A stretch of DNA of 6,690 nucleotides. Origin: Gammaproteobacteria bacterium (lineage in GTDB: Bacteria; Pseudomonadota; Gammaproteobacteria; SZUA-229). Positions 1-6,555 of the stretch are shown here, piece by piece (the first letter of the stretch is position 1; every line of letters begins with the position of its first letter). The translations under genes were made by a program, and so were the position numbers. The DNA lies in NCBI GenBank assembly GCA_029879605.1, contig JAOUQA010000114.1:1-6690 (forward strand). The letters are read 5' to 3'. The notes below the pieces were generated by a model. The model did no database searches. It saw nothing but the letters and a program-made list of their open reading frames with translations, and was not told where the DNA came from.

Positions 1-1701
1 GGCTTAAGAAGTAATAATGAAAATCTTACAAAAGATGGCGAAATTATCAAATGCGAATGGTACAACACACCGCTTATTAATGACAGGCATGAAGTTATTG
101 GTGTCGCATCCCTGGTGCAGGATGTAACTGAGCAGATGAATGCCATCGACACTATACATCAAAGTGAATCAAACTTCAGGGCGTTATTTGAATTATCCAA
201 CCAGGCAAATATGACACTGGATAAGGAAAAATTTCTTGATTGTAATAACGCCACCCTGGAAATATTTGGTTTTTCCAGTAAAGAAGAATTTATGGGCAAG
301 CATCCAGGTGAATTATCACCGCCAGTTCAGCCGGATGGAACAGCTTCCCGCATTGCGGCTGATGAAAAGATAGCTGTTGCTTATAAGGAAGGTAAGAACT
401 TTTTTGAATGGATGCATCGACGTTGCAACGGTGAGGACTTTCCTGCGGAAGTATTGCTGACACCGATGAAGCAGGATGGTAAAGATGTTTTACAGGCGGT
501 TGTTGTCGATATTACTCAGCGCAAAAAAAGTGAGGCGGATTTACTGGAGGCAATTAAAAGTGCTCGTCAGGCCAACCAGGCAAAATCAGAATTTCTCTCC
601 AGGATGAGTCATGAGTTGAGAACTCCTTTAAACAGTATTCTTGGGTTCTGCCAGTTACTGGATCTAAAATATGAAGACCCTGATGTGAAATCAAGTGTAG
701 CCGAGATCCATAAGGCGGGTACCCATTTGCTTGATCTTATTAACGAAATACTTGATTTGTCAAAAATAGAAGCAGGCAAGCTTCAGTTGTCGATAGCAGA
801 CTATAACTTCGGACTGGTATTAAGTGATAGTCTTGTGTTAATCGAATTAATGGCAACTAGATCTAGTATTGAAATAATTAATGAAACTGAAAGCTATGCA
901 GATTGTGTAATACATGTTGACTATACACGGTTTAAACAGGTGTTGATTAATTTATTGTCAAATGCAGTGAAATATAATAATGAGAATGGAGTTGTTACTA
1001 TTAGCTGTGAAGTTGTAGATGATAATCGATTACGTATCAATATTAAAGACACAGGAAATGGTCTTACTGATAAACAGCAGCAGGCGCTGTTCAAGCCTTT
1101 TGAAAGATTAAAAGAACATAATAAAATTGAAGGCACAGGTATCGGCCTGGTTATTACCCGTCACCTGGTTGAAAATATGGGTGGTGAAATTGGTGTGGAT
1201 AGTTACCCTGGTAAGGGCTCAACTTTCTGGGTAGAAATCAACCTGAGTGAGTCGAACAAAAGTGATTCAATACCCATTCATGTTGAAGTTGAAACTGAAG
1301 GTTCGGTAGTACAGGGTCAGCAGCTTTTATCAGATAAAACGATTTTGTATATTGAAGATACACCCGCTAATCTTAAGCTCGTCAAACTGCTGATAGAAGA
1401 GCATACAGACTACACCATGATATCTGCACCTGAGGCTGGCCTGGGGCTGGTTCTTGCCGAAGAAAAACAGCCTGACCTGATTTTAATGGATATTAACCTG
1501 CCGGGTATGAGTGGTTTTGAAGCATTTAGTGAATTACAGAAAAATGAAAATACTCGTGATATTCCTGTAGTGGCTATCAGTGCCAATGCTATGCAAAGTG
1601 ATATTGAGAAAGGTATGTCGGCCGGGTTTGAGGATTATATTACCAAGCCTGTCAATGTAACTGCTTTACTCACGGCAATAAACAAATTTATTAAAAGTTA
1701 A
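1..1701 (+). CDS. Hybrid sensor histidine kinase / response regulator, 5'-truncated by the window edge
   Basis: The frame is open from base 1 to the TAA at 1699-1701 (566 visible residues). The GTG at 115 is not the start: residues 1-44 read as the end of a PAS domain, finishing in VQDVTEQ. Numbered from base 1, the order is: PAS end 1-44; a second PAS about 55-175, ending VVVDITQRKKSE; a HisKA domain with H-box SHELRTPLN and phospho-acceptor H204; HATPase_c with N-box N321 in LLSNAVKY, G1 DTGNG (D350) and G2 GTGIGL (from 378); and a receiver at about 448-565 with acidic E452/D453, phospho-acceptor D497 in LMDINLPGMSG, S527 and K549 in the TKP motif. All catalytic residues seen are intact. 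It should autophosphorylate and pass phosphate to its own receiver; no HPt or output domain follows. No transmembrane segment is visible, but the N-terminus is missing. The input signal cannot be told. It converges on the glutaredoxin-like gene 29 bp away, so it is probably a separate transcription unit. Confidence 0.95.
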   Translation, partial: GLRSNNENLTKDGEIIKCEWYNTPLINDRHEVIGVASLVQDVTEQMNAIDTIHQSESNFRALFELSNQANMTLDKEKFLDCNNATLEIFGFSSKEEFMGKHPGELSPPVQPDGTASRIAADEKIAVAYKEGKNFFEWMHRRCNGEDFPAEVLLTPMKQDGKDVLQAVVVDITQRKKSEADLLEAIKSARQANQAKSEFLSRMSHELRTPLNSILGFCQLLDLKYEDPDVKSSVAEIHKAGTHLLDLINEILDLSKIEAGKLQLSIADYNFGLVLSDSLVLIELMATRSSIEIINETESYADCVIHVDYTRFKQVLINLLSNAVKYNNENGVVTISCEVVDDNRLRINIKDTGNGLTDKQQQALFKPFERLKEHNKIEGTGIGLVITRHLVENMGGEIGVDSYPGKGSTFWVEINLSESNKSDSIPIHVEVETEGSVVQGQQLLSDKTILYIEDTPANLKLVKLLIEEHTDYTMISAPEAGLGLVLAEEKQPDLILMDINLPGMSGFEAFSELQKNENTRDIPVVAISANAMQSDIEKGMSAGFEDYITKPVNVTALLTAINKFIKS

Positions 1702-1730
1702 ATAGCAACAGGATATGATTGTTTGTCAGT

Positions 1731-2069
1731 TTAGAGTGCTGATCGAATCATGTCCTCATCATAACCGTGGATAGTTTGCCCGTTAATAATTAATACCGGG
1801 GTGCCACGGCCATTCATTAAATCAAATACACGTCTCGCCTGTTCATCTGTTTCTATATCTTTTTCTGTGAAGGGCAAATTATGTTTATTAAAAAAATCCC
1901 TGGCAGTTTTACAATAGCGACATGTCTGGGTGCTCAACATGAGTATTTCAGGTGGGTTATTTTTTGTTAGTTTGACAGGCTTGTCTGACAGGCTTCCTGA
2001 TGAAAATTGGCTAACCAGTATATAACTTAACAGGAAGATACCAATAATTATAAATAATGGATTTTTCAT
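1731..2069 (-). CDS. Membrane-anchored glutaredoxin-like thiol-disulfide protein
   Basis: This 112-residue protein has an N-terminal hydrophobic helix (about residues 4-20, after a single Lys) and a polar linker. A compact glutaredoxin/thioredoxin-fold domain runs from about 40 to 112. The active-site motif is C50-R-Y-C53, and the cis-proline motif is GTPVLIING with P91, followed by the glutaredoxin-type G102-Y-D. There is no lipobox Cys, so the helix is a membrane anchor rather than a lipoprotein signal. By the positive-inside rule the domain would face the periplasm (inference). The start is 8 nt past the nnrS stop with no strong Shine-Dalgarno, suggesting translation coupled to nnrS. It is last in the cluster. 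A role in reducing disulfides or nitrosated thiols, or in assembling a metal site in NnrS, is inference from position. The glutaredoxin-family call is firm; the substrate is unknown. Confidence 0.85.
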   Translation of the reverse strand: MKNPLFIIIGIFLLSYILVSQFSSGSLSDKPVKLTKNNPPEILMLSTQTCRYCKTARDFFNKHNLPFTEKDIETDEQARRVFDLMNGRGTPVLIINGQTIHGYDEDMIRSAL

Positions 2070-2077
2070 CAGGTAAT

Positions 2078-3334
2078 TTAACCCGCTTTACCATCGACCC
2101 TGGGTGACAGGTAGACAGGTGCAAATTTAATAACCCAGAGTAACATACATGTTATCCAGACTATTGCGGCAACAAGATTCATATGGATGCCCATGACTTC
2201 ATTCATAAAGTTAGTATCTGCGAGTATGCGCAAAAATGCAGCTGTTTCAATACCAATAAAAATAGTCATAACATAATTATTTGCTTCCAGTGCTCTACCA
2301 GAGTGTCCCAGGGAAACACGGGTTGCCATAGCAATTAAGGTCGCAGAAATAAAACCAATAGTCAGACTATGTAGCGGTGCCTGTCCCAGTATCAGTTCAT
2401 CATTAAATAAAAGAAACAGGCTTTGTACGCTATAAAGACTGGCACCTATGCCTAGCCACAAAAATGCAATATGAAGTATGGTCAGCAGCCTGATATTCAG
2501 GCTGCTGATTAAGCGCCATTTAAAACTGTGGAAAAATGCAAGCATTGCCAGGGGTAAATCACTAATAAAAAACCACTGGGGTAACTGGGCTGTTTTTAAC
2601 AGGAAATGAACAAAGCAGGCCGTAATCATGGCATACAGTGACCATTTAGGTTGATAAATTGAATAATTATCAATGACACAACTACTGAAAAAGGGAATCA
2701 TACGATGACATACAGTGATCACTATGGGTAATAAAAATAACCAGATACCAATATCAAAAGAATATTGAACATATAACCAGTTATCAGTGTAAATCCAGGT
2801 GAGAAAACTTAAGCAGCCAGCTATACCGGCTGTGAGTGAAAAATTAAGAATCTGTTCATAGCTTTTGTCTTCGGCAGGTGCTTTCCTGTATACCATTAGC
2901 AAAGCATAGAGGCCCTGTATCCACCCAAAAATAAACATTATCAGGCCAGTAATTAGTAAGGTGCCGTTTAAAAATAAACCCGCTTCAAACAGGATGATAC
3001 CCAGGCTGGTCCAGATAAAACAGCCGGTATACAGTTCTTTGCTAATTAAAGTACCATTCATCCACCTGGGATAGGTTGTCATTAGAAAACCAAAAATAAA
3101 AAAAATCACCACGCCGTAAAGCATAATAAAGGCATGTGCCCAGGTTGTGGGGATGAGTATTTCCAGTGTCGACAGAAAACCTGTATGACGTGCGATCAGT
3201 TCAAGCAGCCAGATAGATAAAGGTAATAATATCTGAATTGCACCTGCAAAAAACATCATTCGATGCGGGGCAGCTGTAAACGTACTTATGAAAGGAGGTT
3301 TGTTGCCAGTTGACGAATTTGCATTAAGGCTCAT
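2078..3334 (-). CDS. nnrS: NnrS family heme-copper membrane protein
   Basis: This 418-residue, very hydrophobic protein has about 12 predicted membrane helices and matches the NnrS family in length. Family-like signatures are APHRMMFFAGA (H24), TTWAHAFIMLYG (H67), VCHRMIPFF (H210), the LHSLTIGF segment (H322) and ATRVSLGHSGR (H344). These histidines are candidate heme or copper ligands. NnrS is known from the Rhodobacter denitrification regulon as a heme- and copper-containing inner-membrane protein, and in Vibrio it is linked to tolerance of nitrosative stress; its exact chemistry is unsettled. The gene lies 48 bp after the 82-residue Cys-rich gene and 8 bp before the glutaredoxin-like gene, all on one strand, so co-transcription is likely. 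The ATG at 3334 gives a short polar N-tail before the first family motif. Only a weak ribosome site precedes it. Co-regulation by NO through the box at 5374-5387 is inferred. Confidence 0.92.
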   Translation of the reverse strand: MSLNANSSTGNKPPFISTFTAAPHRMMFFAGAIQILLPLSIWLLELIARHTGFLSTLEILIPTTWAHAFIMLYGVVIFFIFGFLMTTYPRWMNGTLISKELYTGCFIWTSLGIILFEAGLFLNGTLLITGLIMFIFGWIQGLYALLMVYRKAPAEDKSYEQILNFSLTAGIAGCLSFLTWIYTDNWLYVQYSFDIGIWLFLLPIVITVCHRMIPFFSSCVIDNYSIYQPKWSLYAMITACFVHFLLKTAQLPQWFFISDLPLAMLAFFHSFKWRLISSLNIRLLTILHIAFLWLGIGASLYSVQSLFLLFNDELILGQAPLHSLTIGFISATLIAMATRVSLGHSGRALEANNYVMTIFIGIETAAFLRILADTNFMNEVMGIHMNLVAAIVWITCMLLWVIKFAPVYLSPRVDGKAG

Positions 3335-3382
3335 TATGAATACAGTCTTACTTGAAACGTATGGTGTATAGCAGAGTAATAA

Positions 3383-3631
3383 TTACCCATGTTTTTTCAT
3401 GGCGCTATCATATGCCAGGATAAGATTATCCAGTTTGTCAGCAGGAACAAATTCATACCATTGTTCCTGTGGAATATTGGCCATTGCCGTGGCACTAAAA
3501 TCATCGCAACCGGGACATTTAAAAAAGAAAACATGTTTGTTCTGACATGTCTGGGTATCAATGGCGAAATCATCCAGTTCAAGCTGGCTATTACAGCGTT
3601 TGCAGGTCAGTGAAAAATGAGCTTGTGACAT
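3383..3631 (-). CDS. Small Cys-rich protein of unknown function (possible zinc ribbon)
   Basis: I do not recognise this 82-residue protein. It has two CxxC knuckles, C10-K-R-C13 and C39-P-G-C42, with an extra C29 and H33 between them. That layout fits a single zinc-ribbon-like metal site or a redox site. The C-terminal part (about 55-82) is a polar region, probably helical, ending in charged residues. No signal peptide or membrane helix is visible, so it is probably cytoplasmic. The start has a weak GAGA-type ribosome site about 6-9 nt upstream. It lies 97 bp after the phosphate-transporter-like gene and 48 bp before nnrS on the same strand, so it is probably translated from the same message. 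The opposite strand is also open over most of it, but the paired CxxC motifs and the fit to the cluster favour this frame. Roles as metal chaperone, NO-sensitive Zn/Fe site or small regulator are speculation. Confidence 0.72.
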   Translation of the reverse strand: MSQAHFSLTCKRCNSQLELDDFAIDTQTCQNKHVFFFKCPGCDDFSATAMANIPQEQWYEFVPADKLDNLILAYDSAMKKHG

Positions 3632-3728
3632 AATACTGTCTCATTAAAAAGTGTACTGTTAATCTATCAGATTTGGGTGATAAATAAACCCCTTAATGCA
3701 CAGGTCTGTTTATCGACAGGTGTTTTGG

Positions 3729-5315
3729 TTATTGAGCCTGGATGTTATTTAAATGCTGGCAGATTCGGTTGATATGCCTGCTGACTCGCCTTAACCAGCG
3801 TATACCTTCCAGTTGATCTGTTGCCAGTGGCACGTCAATTTTTCCGTGGGCAATGTGTGACATTATTCTGTCACGCAGTGGTTCTGCCTGTTCATTAATG
3901 AAACTGTAAATTATGTCACTTTGTTCTGCTGCCGTTGACCAGTCATCCTGTTCTATATGAACGATAATGATTACCAGTCCTGATTTAATTTTCTGGTATA
4001 TGCTTTCCAGTTCTTTTGTTTGTTGTGCAGTAATTGCGCGGTTCTGTTCTTCTTCACAGCGCTCGTGGATGCGCTGCATGTGATCCAGGGCATGAATGCA
4101 GGCAGTTAACTGTTTCCATGCTGGATCACTGTCATTATCTAAATGGATTTGATCAATATAATGATGGGTGTCATCGAGTGCATCCTGCAGCAGTTCAATT
4201 TCACTATGTGACAATTGTTCGGGTTGTGTGAGTAAAGTGTTGACTATATCCAGTAGGGCCCGGTATTCGTTTTTAATAGCACTCTGCACAGCAGTTAAAG
4301 CCACAGGCGCATCACGAAGAAATTTCTTATCAAGATTTTGTGTAAAACTGATGACCCTTTCAGGGACTATTTTTTCAATTAACTGTGCAAACTGTTGACT
4401 GAATGGCAGGATAACAATAACACCTATGGTATTAAACGTGGTATGAAAGGCTACCAGGGCAATTTCAGCATTGTCTGTTAATTGCCCGGGCAGGAATTTT
4501 TCCCAGAAGAGTATATAGGGTGTCAGAATAATCAGTGCACCGGCCGCGGTAAATAAATTATAGATAACATGAGACAGGCCCGTACGTCGTGAGGGTGTCG
4601 AGGCACCGATCGTTGCTATTACGGCGGTGACGGTTGTGCCCACATCCATGCCAATGACCAGTGCGGCAGCCTGTTCAAAATTAATAGCCCCGGCAAACAG
4701 GGCAGTTAATGCAGTGGCAACCCCGGCACTGGATGACTGGGTAACCAGGGTGATCGCAATACCGAGCAATACCAGTTTAATTCGGCCGCTAAAGCTGTCA
4801 TCGGGAAAGCTATCCGGTGTAATGACTGTTTCCAGGCCGCTCATTCCCTGTTGCATAACACCTATACCAACAAAAATCAGTCCAAAGCCGGCCAGGGTGA
4901 AACCCAGGGCCGATAACCGGTGTTTGCCAAACAGTCGTAACAGTACGCCCAGCAGAATCAATGGCAGCATAAGGCTTTCAAGTTGAAGTTTCAGGCCCAG
5001 TGTAGCGACTAACCAGCCAGTGATGGTAGTGCCGATATTTGCGCCAAATATAATACCCAGTGCCTGGGGAAAGCTAAGTAGACTTGCGCTGACAAAGCCG
5101 ATAGCTGCCAGCGTCGTGGCACTGGATGACTGTAATATTGCAGTGCTAATGGCCCCGGTGACTGCACCGCTTAACGGGCTATGGGTAAAGCGCATCAGGG
5201 CTGAGCGCATGAGATTACCGCCCAGGGCGCGGAGGCCGTCAGTCATGACCAGCATACCTAGTAGAAACAGCCCGAGACCGCCACAGGTATGTAAAATTAT
5301 GTTTAAGCTATTCAT
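3729..5315 (-). CDS. Na/Pi-cotransporter family protein with C-terminal PhoU-like domain
   Basis: This 528-residue protein has an N-terminal membrane domain (about 1-315) built from the two inverted repeats typical of Na+/phosphate cotransporters (NptA/YjbB type). Repeat one has QSSSATT at 62-68 and GANIGTT at 91-97. Repeat two has QSSSAGV at 193-199 and GMDVGTT at 222-228, then FHTTFNTIGV at 290-299. The QSSS motifs form the substrate site in this family. Residues from about 330 to 528 are soluble and helical, resembling the PhoU-like tail of longer members such as E. coli YjbB, which is linked to phosphate export. Import or export cannot be decided from sequence. It is the first gene of the minus-strand cluster, directly behind the divergent promoter region. 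The ATG at 5315 precedes the hydrophobic start and has only a poor Shine-Dalgarno. The 97 bp gap to the next gene shows no clear terminator, so transcription probably continues. Confidence 0.9.
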   Translation of the reverse strand: MNSLNIILHTCGGLGLFLLGMLVMTDGLRALGGNLMRSALMRFTHSPLSGAVTGAISTAILQSSSATTLAAIGFVSASLLSFPQALGIIFGANIGTTITGWLVATLGLKLQLESLMLPLILLGVLLRLFGKHRLSALGFTLAGFGLIFVGIGVMQQGMSGLETVITPDSFPDDSFSGRIKLVLLGIAITLVTQSSSAGVATALTALFAGAINFEQAAALVIGMDVGTTVTAVIATIGASTPSRRTGLSHVIYNLFTAAGALIILTPYILFWEKFLPGQLTDNAEIALVAFHTTFNTIGVIVILPFSQQFAQLIEKIVPERVISFTQNLDKKFLRDAPVALTAVQSAIKNEYRALLDIVNTLLTQPEQLSHSEIELLQDALDDTHHYIDQIHLDNDSDPAWKQLTACIHALDHMQRIHERCEEEQNRAITAQQTKELESIYQKIKSGLVIIIVHIEQDDWSTAAEQSDIIYSFINEQAEPLRDRIMSHIAHGKIDVPLATDQLEGIRWLRRVSRHINRICQHLNNIQAQ

Positions 5316-5345
5316 TATTTAGCTGATATGTTTATTTATCTGATA

Positions 5346-5351
5346 GTTATG
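5346..5351 (-). promoter_or_regulatory. Putative -10 element for the minus-strand cluster
   Basis: On the minus strand this reads CATAAC, matching the TATAAT consensus at four of six positions. A start site at 5339 would put this hexamer at -12 to -7 and the FNR/DNR-type box at exactly -41.5, the classic class II activator position. No good -35 hexamer is needed in that arrangement. The leader to the ATG at 5315 would be about 24 nt. The call rests on spacing more than on hexamer quality. Confidence 0.4.
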
Positions 5352-5355
5352 GCTA

Positions 5356-5403
5356 ATGACCAGTTTCTTAAATATGATCTAAATCAATTATAACACTGGT
5401 CAT
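5356..5403. repeat. Perfect 9-bp inverted repeat around the FNR/DNR box
   Basis: The left arm ATGACCAGT (5356-5364) and right arm ACTGGTCAT (5395-5403) are exact reverse complements separated by 30 bp. The pair is centred at 5379.5, one base from the centre of the FNR/DNR box (5380.5). The left arm lies between the box and the minus-strand -10; the right arm overlaps the candidate -35 of dnr. It could be a second operator bound at two half-sites on the same face, or part of an extended palindrome. The arms do not resemble an FNR half-site, and I do not recognise the motif. Confidence 0.6.
5374..5387. promoter_or_regulatory. FNR/DNR-type operator box
   Basis: The sequence ATGATCTAAATCAA matches the FNR/DNR/NNR consensus TTGAT-N4-ATCAA at nine of ten defined positions; only the first base differs. 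It sits midway in the 166-bp gap between the phosphate-transporter-like gene and the DNR-like regulator gene. The regulator carries the E-x-x-S-R recognition-helix residues that read this half-site in FNR and DNR. The centre is -41.5 from the predicted minus-strand start at 5339, and about -51.5 from a possible plus-strand start near 5432. Activation of the minus-strand cluster is the best reading. Regulation of dnr itself, or binding by a separate FNR protein, is also possible. Confidence 0.75.
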
Positions 5404-5425
5404 ACCGGTCTTTGACGCGTATATT
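5397..5425 (+). promoter_or_regulatory. Candidate sigma-70 promoter for the dnr-like gene
   Basis: TGGTCA (5397-5402, four of six to TTGACA) is followed after 17 bp by TATATT (5420-5425, five of six to TATAAT), giving a start near 5432 and a leader of about 50 nt. The -35 overlaps the right arm of the inverted repeat at 5395-5403, so a factor bound there could block it. The alternative -35-like TTGACG (5412-5417) has no -10 at proper spacing. Confidence 0.4.
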
Positions 5426-5481
5426 CTTGCCTGAAAACCCTATCTTAGAATAGTAAAAATTGTTTGACTGGATAATTATTT

Positions 5482-6174
5482 ATGGCAATAACAACGCTAT
5501 CCAATGATACTTTGCGTCAGCATCATTTATTAGGAGAGCTAACGGATGAGCAGCTTGATAAAATCAGGAAAAGCCTTAGAACTGTGCATTTATCGGATGG
5601 TGAGCATCTGTTTGAGCAGGGGCAGCAGGCAGATCGTTTTTACCAGGTGGTATCAGGACAGATCAAGCTTTATTTAATTTCTTTGGAAGGTAGTGAACGT
5701 GTCATAGAAGTTATGCAGCAGGAGCAGACTTTTGCAGAAGCCGTTATTTTTATGGAAGAACGCTGTTATCCTGTGAATGCAGAATCAATTGGTAAAACAG
5801 AGCTCCTGGCTTTTGATTCTGAAACATTTATTAATATTTTATCTGAGTCAAAGGATGCCTGTTTTCGTTTACTGGCCGATATGAGTAAACGTTTGCATCA
5901 TCGTTTGAATGAGATTGATTATCTAACTTTACAGAATGCAACTTTCAGATTGATTCATTATTTATTACAGCATATTCCACCGGATCATGACGATAATGAT
6001 CCCGTGGATGTAACGCTTACCACATCTAAAAGTATTGTTGCTTCTCGTTTATCAATACAGCCAGAAACGTTTTCCAGGATTCTGAAAAAACTGGGTAAAC
6101 GTGAATTAATCAGTGTTAAAGGTAAAGTGATTACCCTGGTTGACGTTAAGGCGTTAAGAGAATACGAAGCCTAG
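5482..6174 (+). CDS. dnr: DNR-type Crp/Fnr family transcriptional regulator (NO-responsive)
   Basis: This 230-residue protein has the Crp/Fnr layout: a cyclic-nucleotide-binding-like sensor domain (about 20-125), a long dimer helix (about 128-160) and a C-terminal winged helix-turn-helix (about 175-225). It closely resembles Pseudomonas DNR along its length, with shared stretches such as TFAEA.IFM, RLH.R..EI..L.L.NAT.R and LSIQPETFSRI. Recognition-helix residues E195, S198 and R199 predict binding to TTGAT half-sites. It has only two cysteines (C95, C127) and no N-terminal Cys cluster, so it is not an oxygen-sensing Fe-S FNR. H14 and H15 align with DNR H14/H15, but the position of DNR H187, reported as a heme ligand, is R189 here. 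DNR senses NO through heme and activates nir, nor and nos genes. The ATG at 5482 has a weak GGAT ribosome site 8 nt upstream. The gene diverges from the nnrS cluster across a matching box, so that cluster is its likely target. Confidence 0.88.
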   Translation: MAITTLSNDTLRQHHLLGELTDEQLDKIRKSLRTVHLSDGEHLFEQGQQADRFYQVVSGQIKLYLISLEGSERVIEVMQQEQTFAEAVIFMEERCYPVNAESIGKTELLAFDSETFINILSESKDACFRLLADMSKRLHHRLNEIDYLTLQNATFRLIHYLLQHIPPDHDDNDPVDVTLTTSKSIVASRLSIQPETFSRILKKLGKRELISVKGKVITLVDVKALREYEA

Positions 6175-6208
6175 TTTGAATAGCGGCGTTAACGGCTTAA
6201 AAAAGATG

Positions 6209-6232
6209 AGTCCGCAAATGCACGCAAATAAA
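6209..6232 (+). repeat. Left arm of a long inverted repeat
   Basis: This 24-base arm starts AGTCCG and ends AAATAAA. It is the reverse complement of 6532-6555 with a single mismatch at 6215. A run of A follows the same pattern just outside both arms (6199-6204 here), so similarity extends weakly outward. It contains the tandem-like units GCAAATGCAC and GCAAATAAAC. From memory, sequence of this type is a common dispersed intergenic repeat in environmental gammaproteobacteria. Confidence 0.8.
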
Positions 6233-6274
6233 CGCGATTGCTTCTCGGTGACTGTTCTTGCATCGCTTTATTAT

Positions 6275-6288
6275 CTATATTTCTATAG
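6275..6288. repeat. Small AT-rich hairpin
   Basis: CTATA and TATAG form a 5-bp stem around a TTTC loop. It lies inside the region bounded by the 24-bp inverted repeats. Alone it is weak; it is listed because several hairpins cluster here. Confidence 0.35.
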
Positions 6289-6339
6289 GTGTGCTCTCGT
6301 CTCTCACTTGTATCCGTGCAGGAAACGTGGATGTTATAT

Positions 6340-6357
6340 TGTATTTAATAAAATACA
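6340..6357. repeat. Hairpin with 7-bp perfect stem
   Basis: TGTATTT (6340-6346) and AAATACA (6351-6357) pair perfectly around an AATA loop. The stem is AT-rich and no T-run follows on either strand that would make a standard terminator. Confidence 0.5.
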
Positions 6358-6415
6358 TTCTTCGTGGCTTGGGGAAGGTTCGTGAACTTCAACTTTAAAC
6401 ACATACTATTTTAAT

Positions 6416-6442
6416 GTTGGGCATAGCTACGTTCACCCCAGC
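6416..6442. repeat. Dispersed-repeat-like hairpin, GTTGGG...CCCAGC
   Basis: GTTGGG (6416-6421) pairs with CCCAGC (6437-6442) with one T-G wobble, around a 15-nt loop that includes GTTCAC. The wider stretch to 6446 resembles the GTAGG(T/C)TGGGG...CCCAACA family of intergenic repeats found in many proteobacteria. That resemblance is recalled, not searched. Confidence 0.5.
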
Positions 6443-6488
6443 CTACAGTAAGCTTATTTTAATTAAAACTTAAAAAATATTTGTGTTG

Positions 6489-6504
6489 CCTGCATGGATG
6501 CAGG
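6489..6504. repeat. GC-rich hairpin with 7-bp perfect stem
   Basis: CCTGCAT and ATGCAGG flank a GG dinucleotide, and the stem can extend by one wobble and one A-T pair (6487-6506). With only two unpaired bases it would form a cruciform or a slightly opened stem-loop. A purine-rich stretch (to about 6526) follows. It looks like a REP-type palindrome. Confidence 0.5.
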
Positions 6505-6531
6505 TAAGGGGCGAGAGCAGGAGCGGTAGCT

Positions 6532-6555
6532 TTTATTTGCGTGCATTTACGGACT
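6532..6555 (-). repeat. Right arm of a long inverted repeat
   Basis: This arm is the reverse complement of 6209-6232 at 23 of 24 positions. It is followed outward by T-runs and A-runs (6558-6571), mirroring the A-run outside the left arm. The two arms enclose 299 bp, a size that would fit a miniature inverted-repeat element. No transposase and no clear target-site duplication are visible. Confidence 0.8.

Noticed and set aside
115..117. GTG as start codon of the histidine kinase
   Set aside because: The frame stays open to base 1 and the upstream residues form the end of a PAS domain, so the true start lies outside the window.
1702..1730. Terminator between the convergent kinase and glutaredoxin-like genes
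   Set aside because: No stem-loop with a T-run is visible on either strand in these 29 bases.
1739..1750. FNR-like half-sites TGAT and ATCA near the end of the glutaredoxin-like gene
   Set aside because: The spacing is 3 rather than 4 bases, it is inside a coding region, and no promoter follows.
3389..3613. Plus-strand 74-residue frame opposite the Cys-rich gene
   Set aside because: It is antisense to a better-supported gene, has no recognisable motifs, and runs against the direction of the cluster.
3661..3673. Palindrome AATCTATCAGATT in the gap before the Cys-rich gene, considered as an operator
   Set aside because: Arms are only 5 bp with a 3-bp spacer, it does not match the FNR/DNR consensus, and no good promoter hexamers accompany it.
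4627..5322. Long plus-strand open frames opposite the transporter gene
   Set aside because: They are shadows of the strongly recognised Na/Pi-cotransporter coding sequence on the minus strand.
6183..6204. GC-rich CGTTAACG palindrome followed by an A-run, considered as a dnr terminator
   Set aside because: The palindrome leaves no loop, flanking bases mismatch, and the plus strand has A rather than T after it.
6176..6385. 69-residue plus-strand frame after dnr
   Set aside because: It starts at TTG overlapping the dnr stop region and its first part translates the 24-bp dispersed repeat; the rest has no family-like content.
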